The notes below the pieces were generated by a model. That model saw only the letters and a list, made by a program, of their open reading frames with translations. It was not told the DNA's origin and made no database searches. The translations under genes and the position numbers were made by a program. A DNA stretch of 64,000 nt, taken from Euclidia mi (taxonomy: Eukaryota; Arthropoda; Insecta; Lepidoptera; Erebidae). This document shows, piece after piece, positions 1 through 10,436 of this stretch (position 1 is the first letter of the stretch; every line of letters begins with the position of its first letter). Where the stretch lies: the NCBI GenBank assembly GCA_944739405.2, contig OX123187.2, positions 43,380,394 through 43,444,393 on the forward strand, written 5' to 3'.

Positions 1-690
1 CATCTTGGATTTTTCATAGTGAGCTCCATTCTACCAATCAAACCCTTTCATTAGATACCCATATTGAGGTATTTGTGGAAATAAGTAATCCGCCAGTTTG
101 TGGCGGCAGCATCTTGGATTTTTCATAGTGAGCCCTATTCTACCAATCAAGCCCTTTCATTCGATACCCATATTGAGTTATTTGTGGGAAACATGTTAAT
201 CGCCATTTTGCGGCGACAGCCATCCTGGATTTTTCATAGTGAGCTCTATTCTACGAATCAAGCCCTTTCATTTGATACCCATATTGAGGTATTTGTGGAA
301 AATAAGTAATTCGCCATTTTGTGGCAGCGGCCATCTTGGATTTTTCATAGTGAGCTGCTTTCTACCAATCAAACCATTTCATTTGATACCCATATTGAGT
401 TATTTGTGGAAAATATGTAATCCGCCATTTTGCTGCAACAGCCATCTTGGATTTTTCATAGTGAGCTCTATTCTACGAATCAAGCCCTTTTTTTTGATAC
501 CCATATCGAGGTATTTGTGGAAAATAAATAAGACGCCATTTTGTGACAGCGGCCGTCTTAGATTTTTCATAGTGAGCTCCATTCTACCAATCAAACCCTT
601 TCATTTGATACCCATATTGAGGTTGTTGTGAAGTACTATGTGATTCGCCATTTTGTATCGGTGGCCATCTTGGATTTACAATCATTTAAA
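1..690. repeat. Tandem array, about 111-bp unit, at least 6 units
   Basis: The word CATCTTGGAT or a one-base variant recurs at 1, 110, 221, 332, 443, 554 and 666, giving periods of 109-112 bp. Each unit carries CATAGTGAGC, a CTAACCAATCA-like word (CTACCAATCA), GATACCCATATTGAG and a CCGCCATTTTG word. The array runs off the left edge. Both strands stay open over several units, which creates apparent ORFs with internally repeated protein sequence; these are by-products of the repeat. The array probably lies inside the Helitron-like element whose 5' end is at 1019. Confidence 0.95.
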
Positions 691-1019
691 TATTATCTAT
701 TAATCTCGATGACAATATGAGTGTATAACAAATATCAGATCAATCATCAGGAAGGGGGTAAAATTCCAATTACTAAATTTGACCCAAGCAAACAAATAAA
801 GATAATACAGGATTTTCGCCGACTTAGTTGATACTTTTCCTTATAGTATGGCAACATTATACAATTTTTTTATAAATTGTATCCTATGTGTTATTCTGAT
901 GTATAAACTATATTACTGTAAAGTTTCATCCAAATCCGTTCAGTAGTTTTTGCGTGAAAGAGTAACAAACATCCATACATACATCTTCACAAACTTTCAC
1001 ATTTATAATATTAGTAGGA
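1..1019 (-). mobile_element. Non-autonomous Helitron-like element, 5' part
   Basis: Read on the minus strand, the element would begin at 1019 with TCCTACTAATATTATAAATG, preceded by A, as expected for A|TC Helitron insertion. It continues into GTTTGTTACTCTTTCACGC and an ACTGAACGGATTT word typical of short lepidopteran Helitrons. The 111-bp array sits downstream of this end. No CTRR 3' end is seen before the window edge, so the element is incomplete here. The A|TC end and the similarity to 13049-14338 support the call; the class assignment is from memory of the family. Confidence 0.55.
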
Positions 1020-1070
1020 TATTCAGGTAGTCTAAATGTTACCCATGACTACTACGAACTTTATCTGCCT

Positions 1071-1162
1071 AATTTTTTAAAAGCTCACACCTATATCAAC
1101 AAGAGAGCCGAGATTTAATTTTAAAACGAAATTACACAGTAATTTTTAAAATCATCACTTAA
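1071..1162 (+). repeat. Dispersed repeat R, left part (split by LINE insertion)
   Basis: This stretch, ending in TCATCACTTAA, matches 15755-15840. In that second copy the sequence continues directly with AACTGTGACTGCAAATAAG, which in this locus appears only at 8023. The 1163-8022 interval is therefore an insertion into repeat R. Confidence 0.8.
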
Positions 1163-1590
1163 GAGTTCATTGACTCACGTTATGAAGTGTTTAGATGTGA
1201 TCGCAATCCTACTGCTACGAATAAAAAAGATGGCGGTGGTGTGCTCATAGCCGTCTTAAAGGGCTTGCGCTCTGTAAAAATTGTACCGAGTTTGACTCTC
1301 GAAGGAAGTTTGGAATTTATAATCTTACATATTCCTAGCTTAACTAGAGGTAAAAAGAATATTGTCTGTGCAGCTTATATACCGCCTAGAACACCTCAAG
1401 GCATCTATATCCAATTCTTGGAACTACTTAAGCCGCTGTTGGAAAATGCCGAGGTTGAACAGTTTACTTTTTCGGCTACTATAATCTGCCAGATATATGT
1501 AGATTGGGTCCCTAGTGCTGACATTTCATTGGGTGGACAAACTTGTAGAGGAAATTCCTCTGTTTGTTTATTTCTAAGTACATTCATGTC
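1163..1590 (+). pseudogene. Jockey LINE endonuclease domain, N-terminal fragment
   Basis: The frame is open from 1163 and reads EFIDSRYEVFRCDRN, then GGGVLIAV and AAYIPP, the usual order of an APE-type endonuclease of a Jockey LINE. The residues that follow should form the central loop with a DYNLPDI-like motif. That motif is present (YNLPDICRLGP, about 1480-1515) but in another frame, so a frameshift has occurred near 1480. There is no native start codon because the copy is 5'-truncated. The reading then runs into the SINE at 1591. Confidence 0.8.
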
Positions 1591-1833
1591 GTCCGTGTGG
1601 TGATGGATTAAGAATACGGAATGTCACCACCCCATATCATCCCGTGGGTGTCGTAAGAGCCGACAGAGGGAATATACTATGCAGAGAACAGCACTATAAG
1701 AGAAGGAAAACTTGAAACAAATCCCTGTACCAACCCGTTTGGCCAGCGTGGTATAGTAGGCTAATTCCTCCTTTCAAAGGAGAGGCCTAGTCCAGCAGTG
1801 GACTGTAAGGGGCTGAAGATGATGATGATGATG
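1591..1833 (+). mobile_element. SINE with GTGTGGTGATGG head and (GAT)n tail
   Basis: A 243-bp insertion flanked by an 11-bp TSD, ACATTCATGTC at 1580-1590 and 1834-1844. It starts GTCCGTGTGGTGATGGATTA, contains CCCGTGGGTGTCGTAAGAG and CCCGTTTGGCCAGCGTGG, and ends in GATGATGATGATGAT. Removing it joins the two halves of the Jockey endonuclease (the flanking words encode LSTFMS and then YLNACQYN). Relatives are at 14512-14742, 18165-18284 and 43499-43731. Confidence 0.92.
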
Positions 1834-1844
1834 ACATTCATGTC

Positions 1845-2031
1845 TTATCTCAATGCTTGCCAGTACAATACCTTTAAAAATCAAGCTGTTAAATTATTAG
1901 ATTTAGTTATAAGTATTAATGACTGCTCCGTTTTATCACCTACTGACTACTTATTACACATTGACAATTATCATCCACCATTCTTTGTTCTAATACCACT
2001 TAATTTGCAATACACTTCCATAATTCGTAAT
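1845..2031 (+). pseudogene. Jockey LINE endonuclease domain, C-terminal fragment
   Basis: Continuation of the endonuclease after the SINE. It reads YLNACQYNTF, LLDLVIS, then DNYHPPF at the place where the catalytic S/N-D-H-P motif of APE-like LINE endonucleases lies. The frame ends at a stop near 2030, just before the I-group LINE and its TSD. Confidence 0.8.
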
Positions 2032-2043
2032 TAAGAAATATAA

Positions 2044-5000
2044 TAGATGGTTATGGTGGTGTAGCAATTATATGTCACAAATCGTTAAGAACCACTAGGA
2101 TTTCGGTATGTACAAATAATTCTGGTATTGAGGTAATTGGTATAAAAATTTTAAATTGTAAACAGTTACGTAACATTATCTCCCTATATTGCCCATCATC
2201 TGTTAACACAAGTCAATTAGACTGGAATAGGATATTCTCTAACTTTTCTGCAAAAACATTAATAGCAGGTGATTTTAACGGACACCATAGTAACTGGTCT
2301 AACAGGGCTGACACACGAGGTAATCAGTTATTCGATAGCTCTCTGGACAATGGTTACATTTCAATTAATAATGGTAGCGCAACTAGAGTAAAATTGGTGA
2401 ACGGAGTACTCCAAGAAACGTCACCTGATGTTATTTTTTGTTCTGTAGATATTGCCGTTAACACCGATTGGAATATATGTAATGAAAACTTAGGCAGTGA
2501 TCATCTAATCGTTAAAGTATGTATAAAATACCAAGACACCCTTCAATTTACAATTAAAAGAAACCTTAAAGCGGCCAACTGGCCCAAATACAAAGAAATT
2601 ATTCAAAATTTACTCCTTCAGAGCTATAGATGCTTTAATACCTGTCAAGATATGTATGATTATTTTATAGGAACTATTAATCAAGCCGTTGACCAAGCTA
2701 TTCCCTATAAGAAAACTAATATCAATCCCACTCGTAATTTTGTGCCTAAAACATATTGGAACCAAGAAATATCCAAAGTTATTGCCCAACGACGACTGGC
2801 ACTTAAAATGTTCAGACGAAATCCAACACCACATAACTTATCATTATTAAACTTAAAAATTTCTGAATCCCAGCGCTTAATAAGGCGGGCTAAAGCTCAA
2901 AGCTTCCAAAAATTTTGTGACAGTATTCATGAGAGTATGACGCTCTCTGAAATGTGGCGTAAGATGAGGTGGATGAAGGGTTTTAGACAAACATACTCAC
3001 TTTCGTCGGACCTAGCTAAAAGAGTGCTATTAGACTCATTAACACCAGATTACGTCTCTGACCCTCCACGAACATTTAGTACACCCAATACTAAGCTCGA
3101 TAGGAACTTCAATCTTCATGAAATGCAAAACTGCCTTAGACGCAAAGATACTTGTCCCGGACAAGATGGTATTTACTATTCTATGATTTACAATCTGCCG
3201 GATATAGGAAAACAGAGTTTACTTAAATTGTATAATATCATATTTAGATCTGGATATATTCCTACACAATGGCGAAATACACAAATTATACCAATACCTA
3301 AACATAACACCGGTTCCAATATTAAACTAAGACCAATCGCGCTTGTTTCTTGTATATGCAAAATATTCCATTTAATGCTTACTAAACGATTAGAATGGTT
3401 TATCGAAAGTAATGGGTTATTATCACCGAATACAGTAGGGTTTCGACGTGGACAGTCTAGTTTAGATAGTTTGACTCGCCTTATTACAAGTATCCAAATT
3501 GGGTTTTCACAGGGTGCTCCCACCATTGCTTGTTTTTTAGATATCGAAGGAGCCTATAACAATGTTGATATTAATAGACTAAGATCTGTTTTGGACGAAT
3601 TAAACGTGGGCACCAAAATCTGTACATATTTATGGGAATTGTTAAAAGAAAGGCATCTCCAAATTAAATGCGACGAAGACGACAGTTACCTGATAAGGTG
3701 GACAAATAGAGGTATTCCTCAAGGTGATCCCTTATCGCCTTTACTCTTTAACATTGTAACCATTGGAATTTGCCAAGGGATTAATCGGGTCTATATAAGT
3801 CAATATGCTGATGACTTTGTCTTATTTGTTAAGAATACAAGGCTTGAGCAAAGTGTTATATGTATGCAAGAATCACTCAATAGTATAGTAAACTTATTGG
3901 AACAATTAGGTTTGGAATTATCGACAGTTAAATCAAAGTATTGTATATTCAGTAGAGCACGCAGGTGCCAACGTGTCCAAATTTATATAAACAATTCTTT
4001 AATGGCTTCTGTTGACTGTATCAAATATTTAGGTTTTTGGCTAGACAGATGTTTAAGATGGACGAAACACGTAAATGAAGTAGTAGAGAAATCTCTCAAG
4101 TTTTTAAATCCGCTAAAAGTCTTAGCAGGTTCTGGCTGGGGCATACATCCGTTACACCTTCGTAGAATATACTTTGCTTTGATCCGCAGTCGAATTGACT
4201 ATGGGAGCTATCTGTATGATAACGCAGCTAACTGCCATACATTAAAAATAGACAGAGTTCAAAATCAAGCCCTTCGGGTTATTGGTTCCTTTATTAAGTC
4301 AACTCCCATTCACACCATGGAGAGCGAATTGGGCATTCCTCCATTGAGGATAAGACGACTGTATTTGTCATATAAGTATTGTCTAAAATTAAATTCATAT
4401 TATAATAATATAAACATAAAACTTCTAGATGAACTTCATAGTGTAATTAACGAGAGATTTTGGATTAACAAAAAGAAACCATTGTTAGCAACATGTTCCA
4501 GTGAGGTAAAGCGTCATGAAATATCTTGCTCCTCTCCCCTTACAATGTTCACGTTGGAAACCTGGGTCTCCAATATAAACTTAAATAATGTAATTAATAG
4601 TAAGTTAGACAGTGTGCAAGGGTCTAAGACGCAGTACTTGAACTATATTATACACAATGATATACTCCAAGAGTTACACGAAAAATACAATGAATACCAC
4701 GTTATTTACACCGACGCCTCTAAAGTGAGCAGTGGTCTAGGTACTGCGTATTATGACCCATCCACTAAACATTTCAAGCTTTTTAAGATTATAAATACAT
4801 TTGTTTCTATTATGACTGCCGAGCTGTTTGCGGTGCTACAGGCCCTAAAATACAGCCTCAATATAGGTGTTCATAAAATAGTTATCTTCACAGACAATCA
4901 AAGTGCTATACTTCATATCGCTTCTTGCGTATCTGGCAGTAAAGGTACACCAATCGCGTATAAAATACTGGACATGATTATGAGCGCACAATGTAAGGGG

Positions 5001-5579
5001 ATAACTGTTGCACTACAATGGGTTCCGTCTCACATAGGGCTATCAGGAAATGAAGAGGCTGACAGACTAGCAAAGAGAGCTATTGCAGATGGTGAAGAAG
5101 CAGATGTTTTGCCTGTTTGGTCCGAAATGTTTGCGAAATATAAACACAAATGTTATGTCACTTTCAAGGAATACTTTGACGAGCGGTCTAGGCTCAAAGG
5201 AATTTGGTACAAAAGTATTCAATGTGAGCCTCTTCATGTCCCGTGGTTTCTGAATGCTAAATTAGGCAGGAAGCAAATTGTCACCGCATTTAGACTGCGT
5301 ACTGGGCACATTCCTAGTAAAAGCTTTGGGTTCTTAATGAAAAAAGTAAGTTCACCTAATTGTGACGTGTGCAATAAGCGAGATGATGTTTACCATGTAC
5401 TTATGGAATGTGTACGATATGCTGACAAAAGAGACCAATTATTTAAAAGACTTGATATTGTAGGAAACAATGTGGGTATCTTTCAAAGTATTTTAGCTGA
5501 ACCAAACTCGGATACAGCTAGAATGCTATTTGACTTCAAATTTATGTTATATTTATTGTATGCAACTGATTGTTGTTAA
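2044..5579 (+). CDS. LINE ORF2: endonuclease (C-terminal part), reverse transcriptase and RNase H (I group)
   Basis: One uninterrupted frame of about 1,178 codons ending at TAA 5577-5579. Domains in order: the C-terminal half of an APE endonuclease (AGDFNGHHSNW near 2265-2297, GSDHLIV near 2493); a linker; reverse transcriptase with LDIEGAYNNVD (about 3538-3570), GIPQGDPLSP (about 3711-3740) and the catalytic YADD (3804-3815); RNase H with TDAS (about 4710-4721), a TAEL glutamate, FTDNQSA, and SHIGLSGNEEADRLA (about 5029-5073); then a CxxC-H-C motif (CDVC near 5361). RT followed by RNase H places it in the I/LOA/Nimb group; I cannot fix the family. The first in-frame TTG/GTG codons (from 2394) are not native starts; the true 5' end was lost by truncation. 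An enzyme without the endonuclease N-terminus would not retrotranspose. Confidence 0.93.
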
Positions 5580-5665
5580 AAATTTAGAATAAGGTACGAT
5601 GGGATTGACATCGTCATTTTTATGTACAAAAATCCCTTATATCCAATAAAGATTTAAAAAAAAAA
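5580..5665 (+). other. 3' UTR, poly(A) signal and tail of the I-group LINE
   Basis: The UTR is only about 80 bases. It contains a small inverted repeat (GATGGGATTGACATCGTC), then AATAAA at 5645-5650 and an A run that ends at the 3' TSD. Confidence 0.8.
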
Positions 5666-5677
5666 TAAGAAATATAA

Positions 5678-7709
5678 CTACTTTAAAGCAAACTAAAAGG
5701 AAATAAATGATGAGTTAGGCACTATCGATTGAAATACTGTCTTAAAGATAGACGATTCTATTGATGAGTCGATGAACACGTTCTATAATATTATTTTTAG
5801 AATTATAAGATCACATGTTCCATTATTAAGTACTCGCTCTTTGAAATTTCCTTGTTGGTTCTCACCTTCGCTAATTAGGATATATAAAAACAAAGCTAAA
5901 TCCTGGCTAAAGTGGAAGATGTATCGCAATGTCTGATTATGAACAGTTCTCGCTGTACAGACACCGCTTCCATGTAGAATGTAAAGCTTCATATAATAAT
6001 TATATTAAATCTGTGGAGGATAGCATTAATTGTAGTAATGTGAAACCTTTTTGGCATTTTATATCTAGTCGACAAGCCGCATCTGGAATCCCTGCTAATA
6101 TGACGTATAAAAATCAATGTACTAATGACCCTGAAGAAATATGTAATAACTTTTCTGAATTTTTTAAATCCGTTTATGAACTTTCATCTTTTAGTGATGC
6201 CCCGATATGTGATGATAATTGCTCTGTGAATTGCTGTATTTATAGTACCATTGAATTCAGAGTTGAGGAAGTGTTGAAGGAACTCAAATCTTTGGATCCC
6301 TCCAAAGGATCAGGACCAGATGGCATACCAGCGTTGTTTTTAAAAAATACTGCCGATGAGCTTTGTACGCCTATACAAATGTTATTTAATAAATCTATGA
6401 AATAGGGAGCTTTCCCTGAGGTCTGGAAATGTGCGAACATAACACCAGCCTTGTCGAAGCTTTTTGAAAGATTAGTTCATAATAATGTATATACTGTTAT
6501 ACACAATAATTTAATACAACAACAACATGGTTTCGTTAAGAGAAGATCAACCGCAACCAATTTAGTTACTTTTATTGATTACCTATTTGACATGTATGGA
6601 TCGTAGTATTTCGAAAAGCATTCGACAAGGTTGATCATGTCCTTCTTTTGAACAAAATCTCATACAATGGTATTCGCGGTGATCTCTTGCGCTGATTCTC
6701 TTCATATTTTTGTAATCGCACTCAGAGAGTAGTGGTCAAGGGATTTCAATCTAATAAAATTTATGCAAGCTCCGGAGTCCCACAGGGGTCAATTTTAGGA
6801 CCACTTTTGTTCACAATTTTTATTAATGACATCAATTCTTGTTTTAAAAATTGCAAAATCCTGCTCGACGCTGACGATTTAAAAAAATTCAGACTAATTA
6901 AGACAATCAGGATTGTTATCTATGACAAGAAGATTTGAATCGTTTACAGCCTATTGTAGTAAAAATAAGCTACAACTAAGCATATCTAAGTGCTCCTGTA
7001 TTAGTTTTACTAAGAACAAAAGTGTCATTAGACACCCCTATTCCTTAGATAACACTGTTTTATCCCGAGTGTCTGTGGTTCGTGATTTGGGAATACTTCT
7101 TGATGATAAACTTCAACTTGATGCTCATATAAATAAAATAGTTAGTATGCTTACAGAATGTACGGCTTTGTGATGCGGTCTACAAAAGATTTTATACGTC
7201 CTTCGACATATCTGCACTTATATAGGACGTTGATCAGGTCGCAGTTAGAGTATGCGGTATCGGTGTGGAGTCCATTTTATATTAAATACTCTGATGACAT
7301 TGACAAAGTCCAAAGTAAGTTCCTGAAAGCTATGCATTATCGCCGTTTTCACAGTAAATCCTTACAGTACCCTGATCTTCTGGAAAAGTATAAATTACTT
7401 AACCTAAAGTCTAGAAAGATTTTCCTGGAAACAATGTTCTTGTTCGATTTATGTAACAATGTGTATGACTGTATGGAAATTAGTAATAGAATAAGTTATA
7501 TTGTACCAAGAACGATGATGAGCCGTGGTGTCCGTGCGCGTCATGTTTTTGCTGAAATGTCTTGCCACACTAACGCAGGCATGCGAGCACCTCTTCGTCG
7601 AATTACTGATAATTACAATAAGATTTTCTGTGATATTGATATATTCTCACTATCTCCTAGTCAATTTCGTAATGCAGTTCATAAGTTCATTAGTGATTTA
7701 AATCTGTAA
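5678..7709 (+). pseudogene. Jockey LINE reverse transcriptase region, multiply frameshifted
   Basis: The older LINE resumes after the I-group insertion. The pre-RT region reads FPCWFSPSLIRIYKNK and SDYEQFSLYRHRFHVEC (to about 6400) and continues LKSLDPSKGSGPDGIPALFL. RT blocks follow in broken frames: QQHGFVKRRSTATNLV (about 6520), GVPQGSILGPLLF (about 6774-6812), then LDADD at 6867-6881 where the catalytic YADD is expected, so the tyrosine codon has become aspartate. The thumb and C-terminus (6913-7173 and 7158-7709) read NKLQLSISKCS, LGILLDDKLQ and YRTLIRSQLEYAVSVWSPFY, ending at TAA about 7707-7709. Stops or shifts near 6403, 6604, 6900 and 7165 exclude function. Confidence 0.87.
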
Positions 7710-8022
7710 TAGTCATGGCATGTGGAGGTAACTGAGGTCTAATATCTACTAATATCGTCATATAAATAAATTAAACATTTTATTGTTATGCTCTTGTTTG
7801 CATGCTTTTTGTCTTTTAGTTTAGGGTTTGCTGTAAAATATACTTGTATTACTAGCTATCGTACGATGTAATTGTTCAAAATATTTTGTACTTATATATA
7901 TTTTGTGGAAAATGCTGTTGGTTACATATTTGTCCATATACTGTGACATTTCGTTATTGTGTAATGTAATACTTAATGTGTAACTATTTATTTTCTCAAA
8001 TAAAAAAATAAAAATAAAGAAA
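7710..8022 (+). other. 3' UTR and A-rich tail of the Jockey LINE
   Basis: AT-rich non-coding sequence after the Jockey stop codon, ending in an AAATAAAAAAATAAAAAT-like tail at about 7996-8022, directly followed by repeat R. Antisense frames here are incidental. Confidence 0.65.
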
Positions 8023-8278
8023 ACTGTGACTGCAAATAAGTTATTAGCCTGAGAATACACTTGCCAGCTATTTTAGGATTTGTGGAGTAGTCTCATTAAT
8101 TCAAGTGTCCGTATTCCGTTGTCCGGACAGTAGCGCGACAATGTTTTCCTAAATCCATTACAATGGGTGGCTTTGTGATTTTTGTGCCCCGTCTGCCATC
8201 ACACTCCGACGCCGTCCTCGCTCGACGCCACCAATCCAAAACTAATTACCGGCTCGAGTGCAAAAAACTCAACAAGTA
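8023..8278 (+). repeat. Dispersed repeat R, right part
   Basis: Nearly the same as 15840-16096 from AACTGTGACTGC through CCGTCTGCCATCAC to GGCTCGAGTGCAA and AAGTATACC. After AAGTATACC the two copies diverge: here a Tc1-like remnant follows, there CATTTGCG. Function unknown; the short frames inside do not resemble a protein I know. Confidence 0.8.
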
Positions 8279-8801
8279 TACCTCAGTCTTTCAGTATTTC
8301 CAAGACGACGGTACACTCTTGCCCTTCCAATATCAGGCTTGAACCTAAATCGAGACTCATCGCAAAATAAAATTTTATCCCATTGTTCACGGGTCCATGT
8401 AATGTGTTCCCTACAGCATTCATTTCGACGAGCGCGATTCCCGTGAAGTATTGGTGGGCACCTAATTGGCCGTCGCGCTCTTAGGCCATACTTATGCAGT
8501 TGATTTCGCGCAATTTGGCAGCTAACAACAACATCACTTGAATTTTGTAGCCATAAACCTGTCTCTCGGGCGGTTAACATCGGCTGGCGTCTTGCAGTCA
8601 GTTGTATGTATCGATCTTGCTGAGTGGTTGTACACTTACCTCGACCTGGGTGCTGCTCAGCAGGATCTCCCGTGTTAGTTATTTGTCGTCTTCATCTGTG
8701 TTGATACCAAAATACCGAGATACCTGAGATTGACTTCTGCCCGCTTGCAACATCCCTACAGCTCTTTGCATTTCATCTGCGTTCAAATGACGTCGCTCCA
8801 T
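8279..8801 (-). pseudogene. Tc1/mariner-superfamily (Tc1-like) transposase, truncated
   Basis: Read on the minus strand, an ATG at 8799-8801 starts MERRHLNADEMQRAVGMLQ and SQSQVSRYFGI, the first helix-turn-helix of a Tc1-type transposase, but it reaches a stop after DEDDK. A second stretch (about 8580-8283) reads LTARETGLWLQN, KYGLRARRPIRCPP, then HITWTREQWDKILFCDESRFRF with the first catalytic Asp in FCDES. This is the usual Tc1 order, with residues missing between the two DNA-binding subdomains. The sequence stops at the junction with repeat R near 8279, so the second Asp and the last catalytic residue are absent. It cannot encode active transposase. Confidence 0.88.
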
Positions 8802-9344
8802 GACGTAAAAAATGTCTCGAAATCCAAATTTGTTCAAAGCTTTTTCAAATTATTGTTTAAATCATAAAATTGATACAGAATACTAAATTTAATTAAGCAA
8901 AGAAAACGCTATAAAATTCTAACAAATGCATACGCTTTTGAATTTGTGAAAAAAAAAACAAATATGATACTCGATTTTTTTTACAACCAGCCAGTATGTC
9001 CTCTAGATCAAAAAAGTTTCCATAGGTATTACCTACTTGGTAAGAAATGATATAATAATTGATTAATAATTTGAAATAGTATGTCTTGCTTAGACTTTTT
9101 TATATGTTATGTTTTTTGTGTGTATGTAGTCGGTAATTCGTTTTTAGTTTGAAAATATTAGTCGCCATTTAATAAATAAGGTTTATACCGAAATCATTAC
9201 AGGTAGGTTTAGAGCAGCATAAATTATAGCTTTTCATACCAGAATTACATATCTATCTTATGATTGCTATCCCAGAGCACAAAAATATTCAGACACAGTA
9301 AATTTATTTAAAAATAAGTTTAACTGATCCTTCCTGATCCTAAG
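8802..9344. other. AT-rich stretch, probable end of the Tc1-like element, otherwise nothing recognised
   Basis: Upstream of the transposase start, a non-coding stretch ends near 8998 with AACCAGCCAGTA, which may be the outer end of the element, but the opposite terminus is lost so this cannot be confirmed. From 9000 to 9344 I see only AT-rich sequence. Confidence 0.4.
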
Positions 9345-9633
9345 ACCAACGCACTGTTACACAGAGTGTCTCGGGTTTAAATTCCCGGCGCGCACCATTT
9401 GCGACGATGATGACCTTACGAAGTGAAGTGTGTATTAAATTCGCTTGCTAAAACGTGAAGGAAAAAAATCGAGGAAAAATCGAAGAAAAATCGTAGAAAA
9501 ATTGCATATGAATTAACGTGAAGTGTGCCAGCTTAGGCAGCATGGTGAACTTTGGTCTAACCCTTGTCATCATGAGAACAGGCCTGTGCTCAGCAGTGAG
9601 ACAGACCATAAAACAAGGTGATGATGAAATACA
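9345..9633 (+). mobile_element. tRNA-like SINE with (GATGAT) tail
   Basis: Contains a B-box-like word in TCTCGGGTTTAAATTCCCGG and the body words CTTAGGCAGCATGGTGAAC, GGTCTAACCC and CCTGTGCTCAGCAGTGAG, ending in GGTGATGATGAA. This body and tail organisation is that of a common lepidopteran SINE. A related copy on the minus strand is at 60728-61018. The A box is not clear. Confidence 0.65.
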
Positions 9634-10436
9634 CAATAATACTGATTATAAAAAAGAAAACAGAACAGCATACCATTATTAAAATGCACTCCTACTTCAA
9701 CTCAATGCTACGTGTACTCTTTACTGTGTATGTTAAAAGTGCAGGTTAAACATAGCCTCTCTTTCTCCCGAGCACATGTATTCCTACAAACCACGGAAGT
9801 GTTTGCCGATCTTTTTCTCCAGGCGAAACACGTAGTATCGAGTGGTCGACACTGTGTCTCTGGAATATCTATGGACCTCCGACTACGTCGATATACACAC
9901 ACATAAAGAATGCTTAACAGTGCACTGTTTACAAATATTATCAAATCTCAAGAACAATAATTTCATCAGCCCCGTTCGCACGGGTGCAGCAAGCACTTTT
10001 AGCCACACATTGTTTCGAGAAATTTTATGAAATCTCGAAGAGGGAATTTTATTTGACAGTAACGAGGAGTACTATAAAAATTTAGTAAATGCTAAAGTTT
10101 ATTTGGCTTTATACTTGAAAGTTCAACCGCTTAAACGACTCGTATGTATCGTCTAAGCAAGTGCGAGGCAATGTACGCTAACCAACTTGTATGAATTTGC
10201 TTGAATTAAATACATACTTATTTGTATGCAAAATGTGTAGTGTGTTAGGTTTGTTTGTATTTGTTCTTATAATTTTGATGCTATTGAATTTACAGATTTA
10301 TAGACTTGCTGATTTATATCTACTAAGTAAGGATGCAACTAGGAGATGACAAGTATTTTTCGTTTTTTTTTATGTTAGTAAAGGTCCTGTTAGAAATTTA
10401 CTTAGATCAATATTTTATTTCATACATACATACATA
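9634..10436. other. No gene recognised
   Basis: AT-rich sequence. The overlapping short frames on both strands around 9708-10030 have no recognisable domain or neighbour context. Confidence 0.4.

Larger units (their letters stand above)
2044..5665 (+). mobile_element. I-group LINE, 5'-truncated, recent insertion
   Basis: The element is bounded by a perfect 12-bp TSD, TAAGAAATATAA, at 2032-2043 and 5666-5677. It starts inside the endonuclease domain and ends with a short 3' UTR, an AATAAA signal (5645-5650) and an A tail to 5665. 5' truncation, poly(A) and variable-length TSD are standard signs of target-primed reverse transcription. The TSD copies are identical and the ORF is undamaged, so it is much younger than the Jockey copy around it. 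Confidence 0.93.
1163..8022 (+). mobile_element. Jockey-clade LINE, decayed and 5'-truncated, interrupted twice
   Basis: One LINE copy in three pieces: 1163-1590, 1845-2031 and 5678-8022. It begins inside the endonuclease domain, covers the reverse transcriptase, and ends after a 3' UTR in an A-rich tail (about 7999-8022). The interruptions are a SINE (1591-1833) and an I-group LINE (2044-5665), each with its own TSD. The uninterrupted R repeat at 15755-16100 shows the empty target. Several frameshifts and stops mark it as dead. Confidence 0.85.

Noticed and set aside
239..631. Open frames on both strands with repeated peptide (FLIPI-type repeats)
   Set aside because: They follow the 111-bp tandem array exactly; the unit is a multiple of three at several junctions, which keeps the frame open by chance.
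1..690. CRISPR-like regular repeats
   Set aside because: Units are contiguous 111-bp tandem copies with no unique spacers, and the sequence is eukaryotic.
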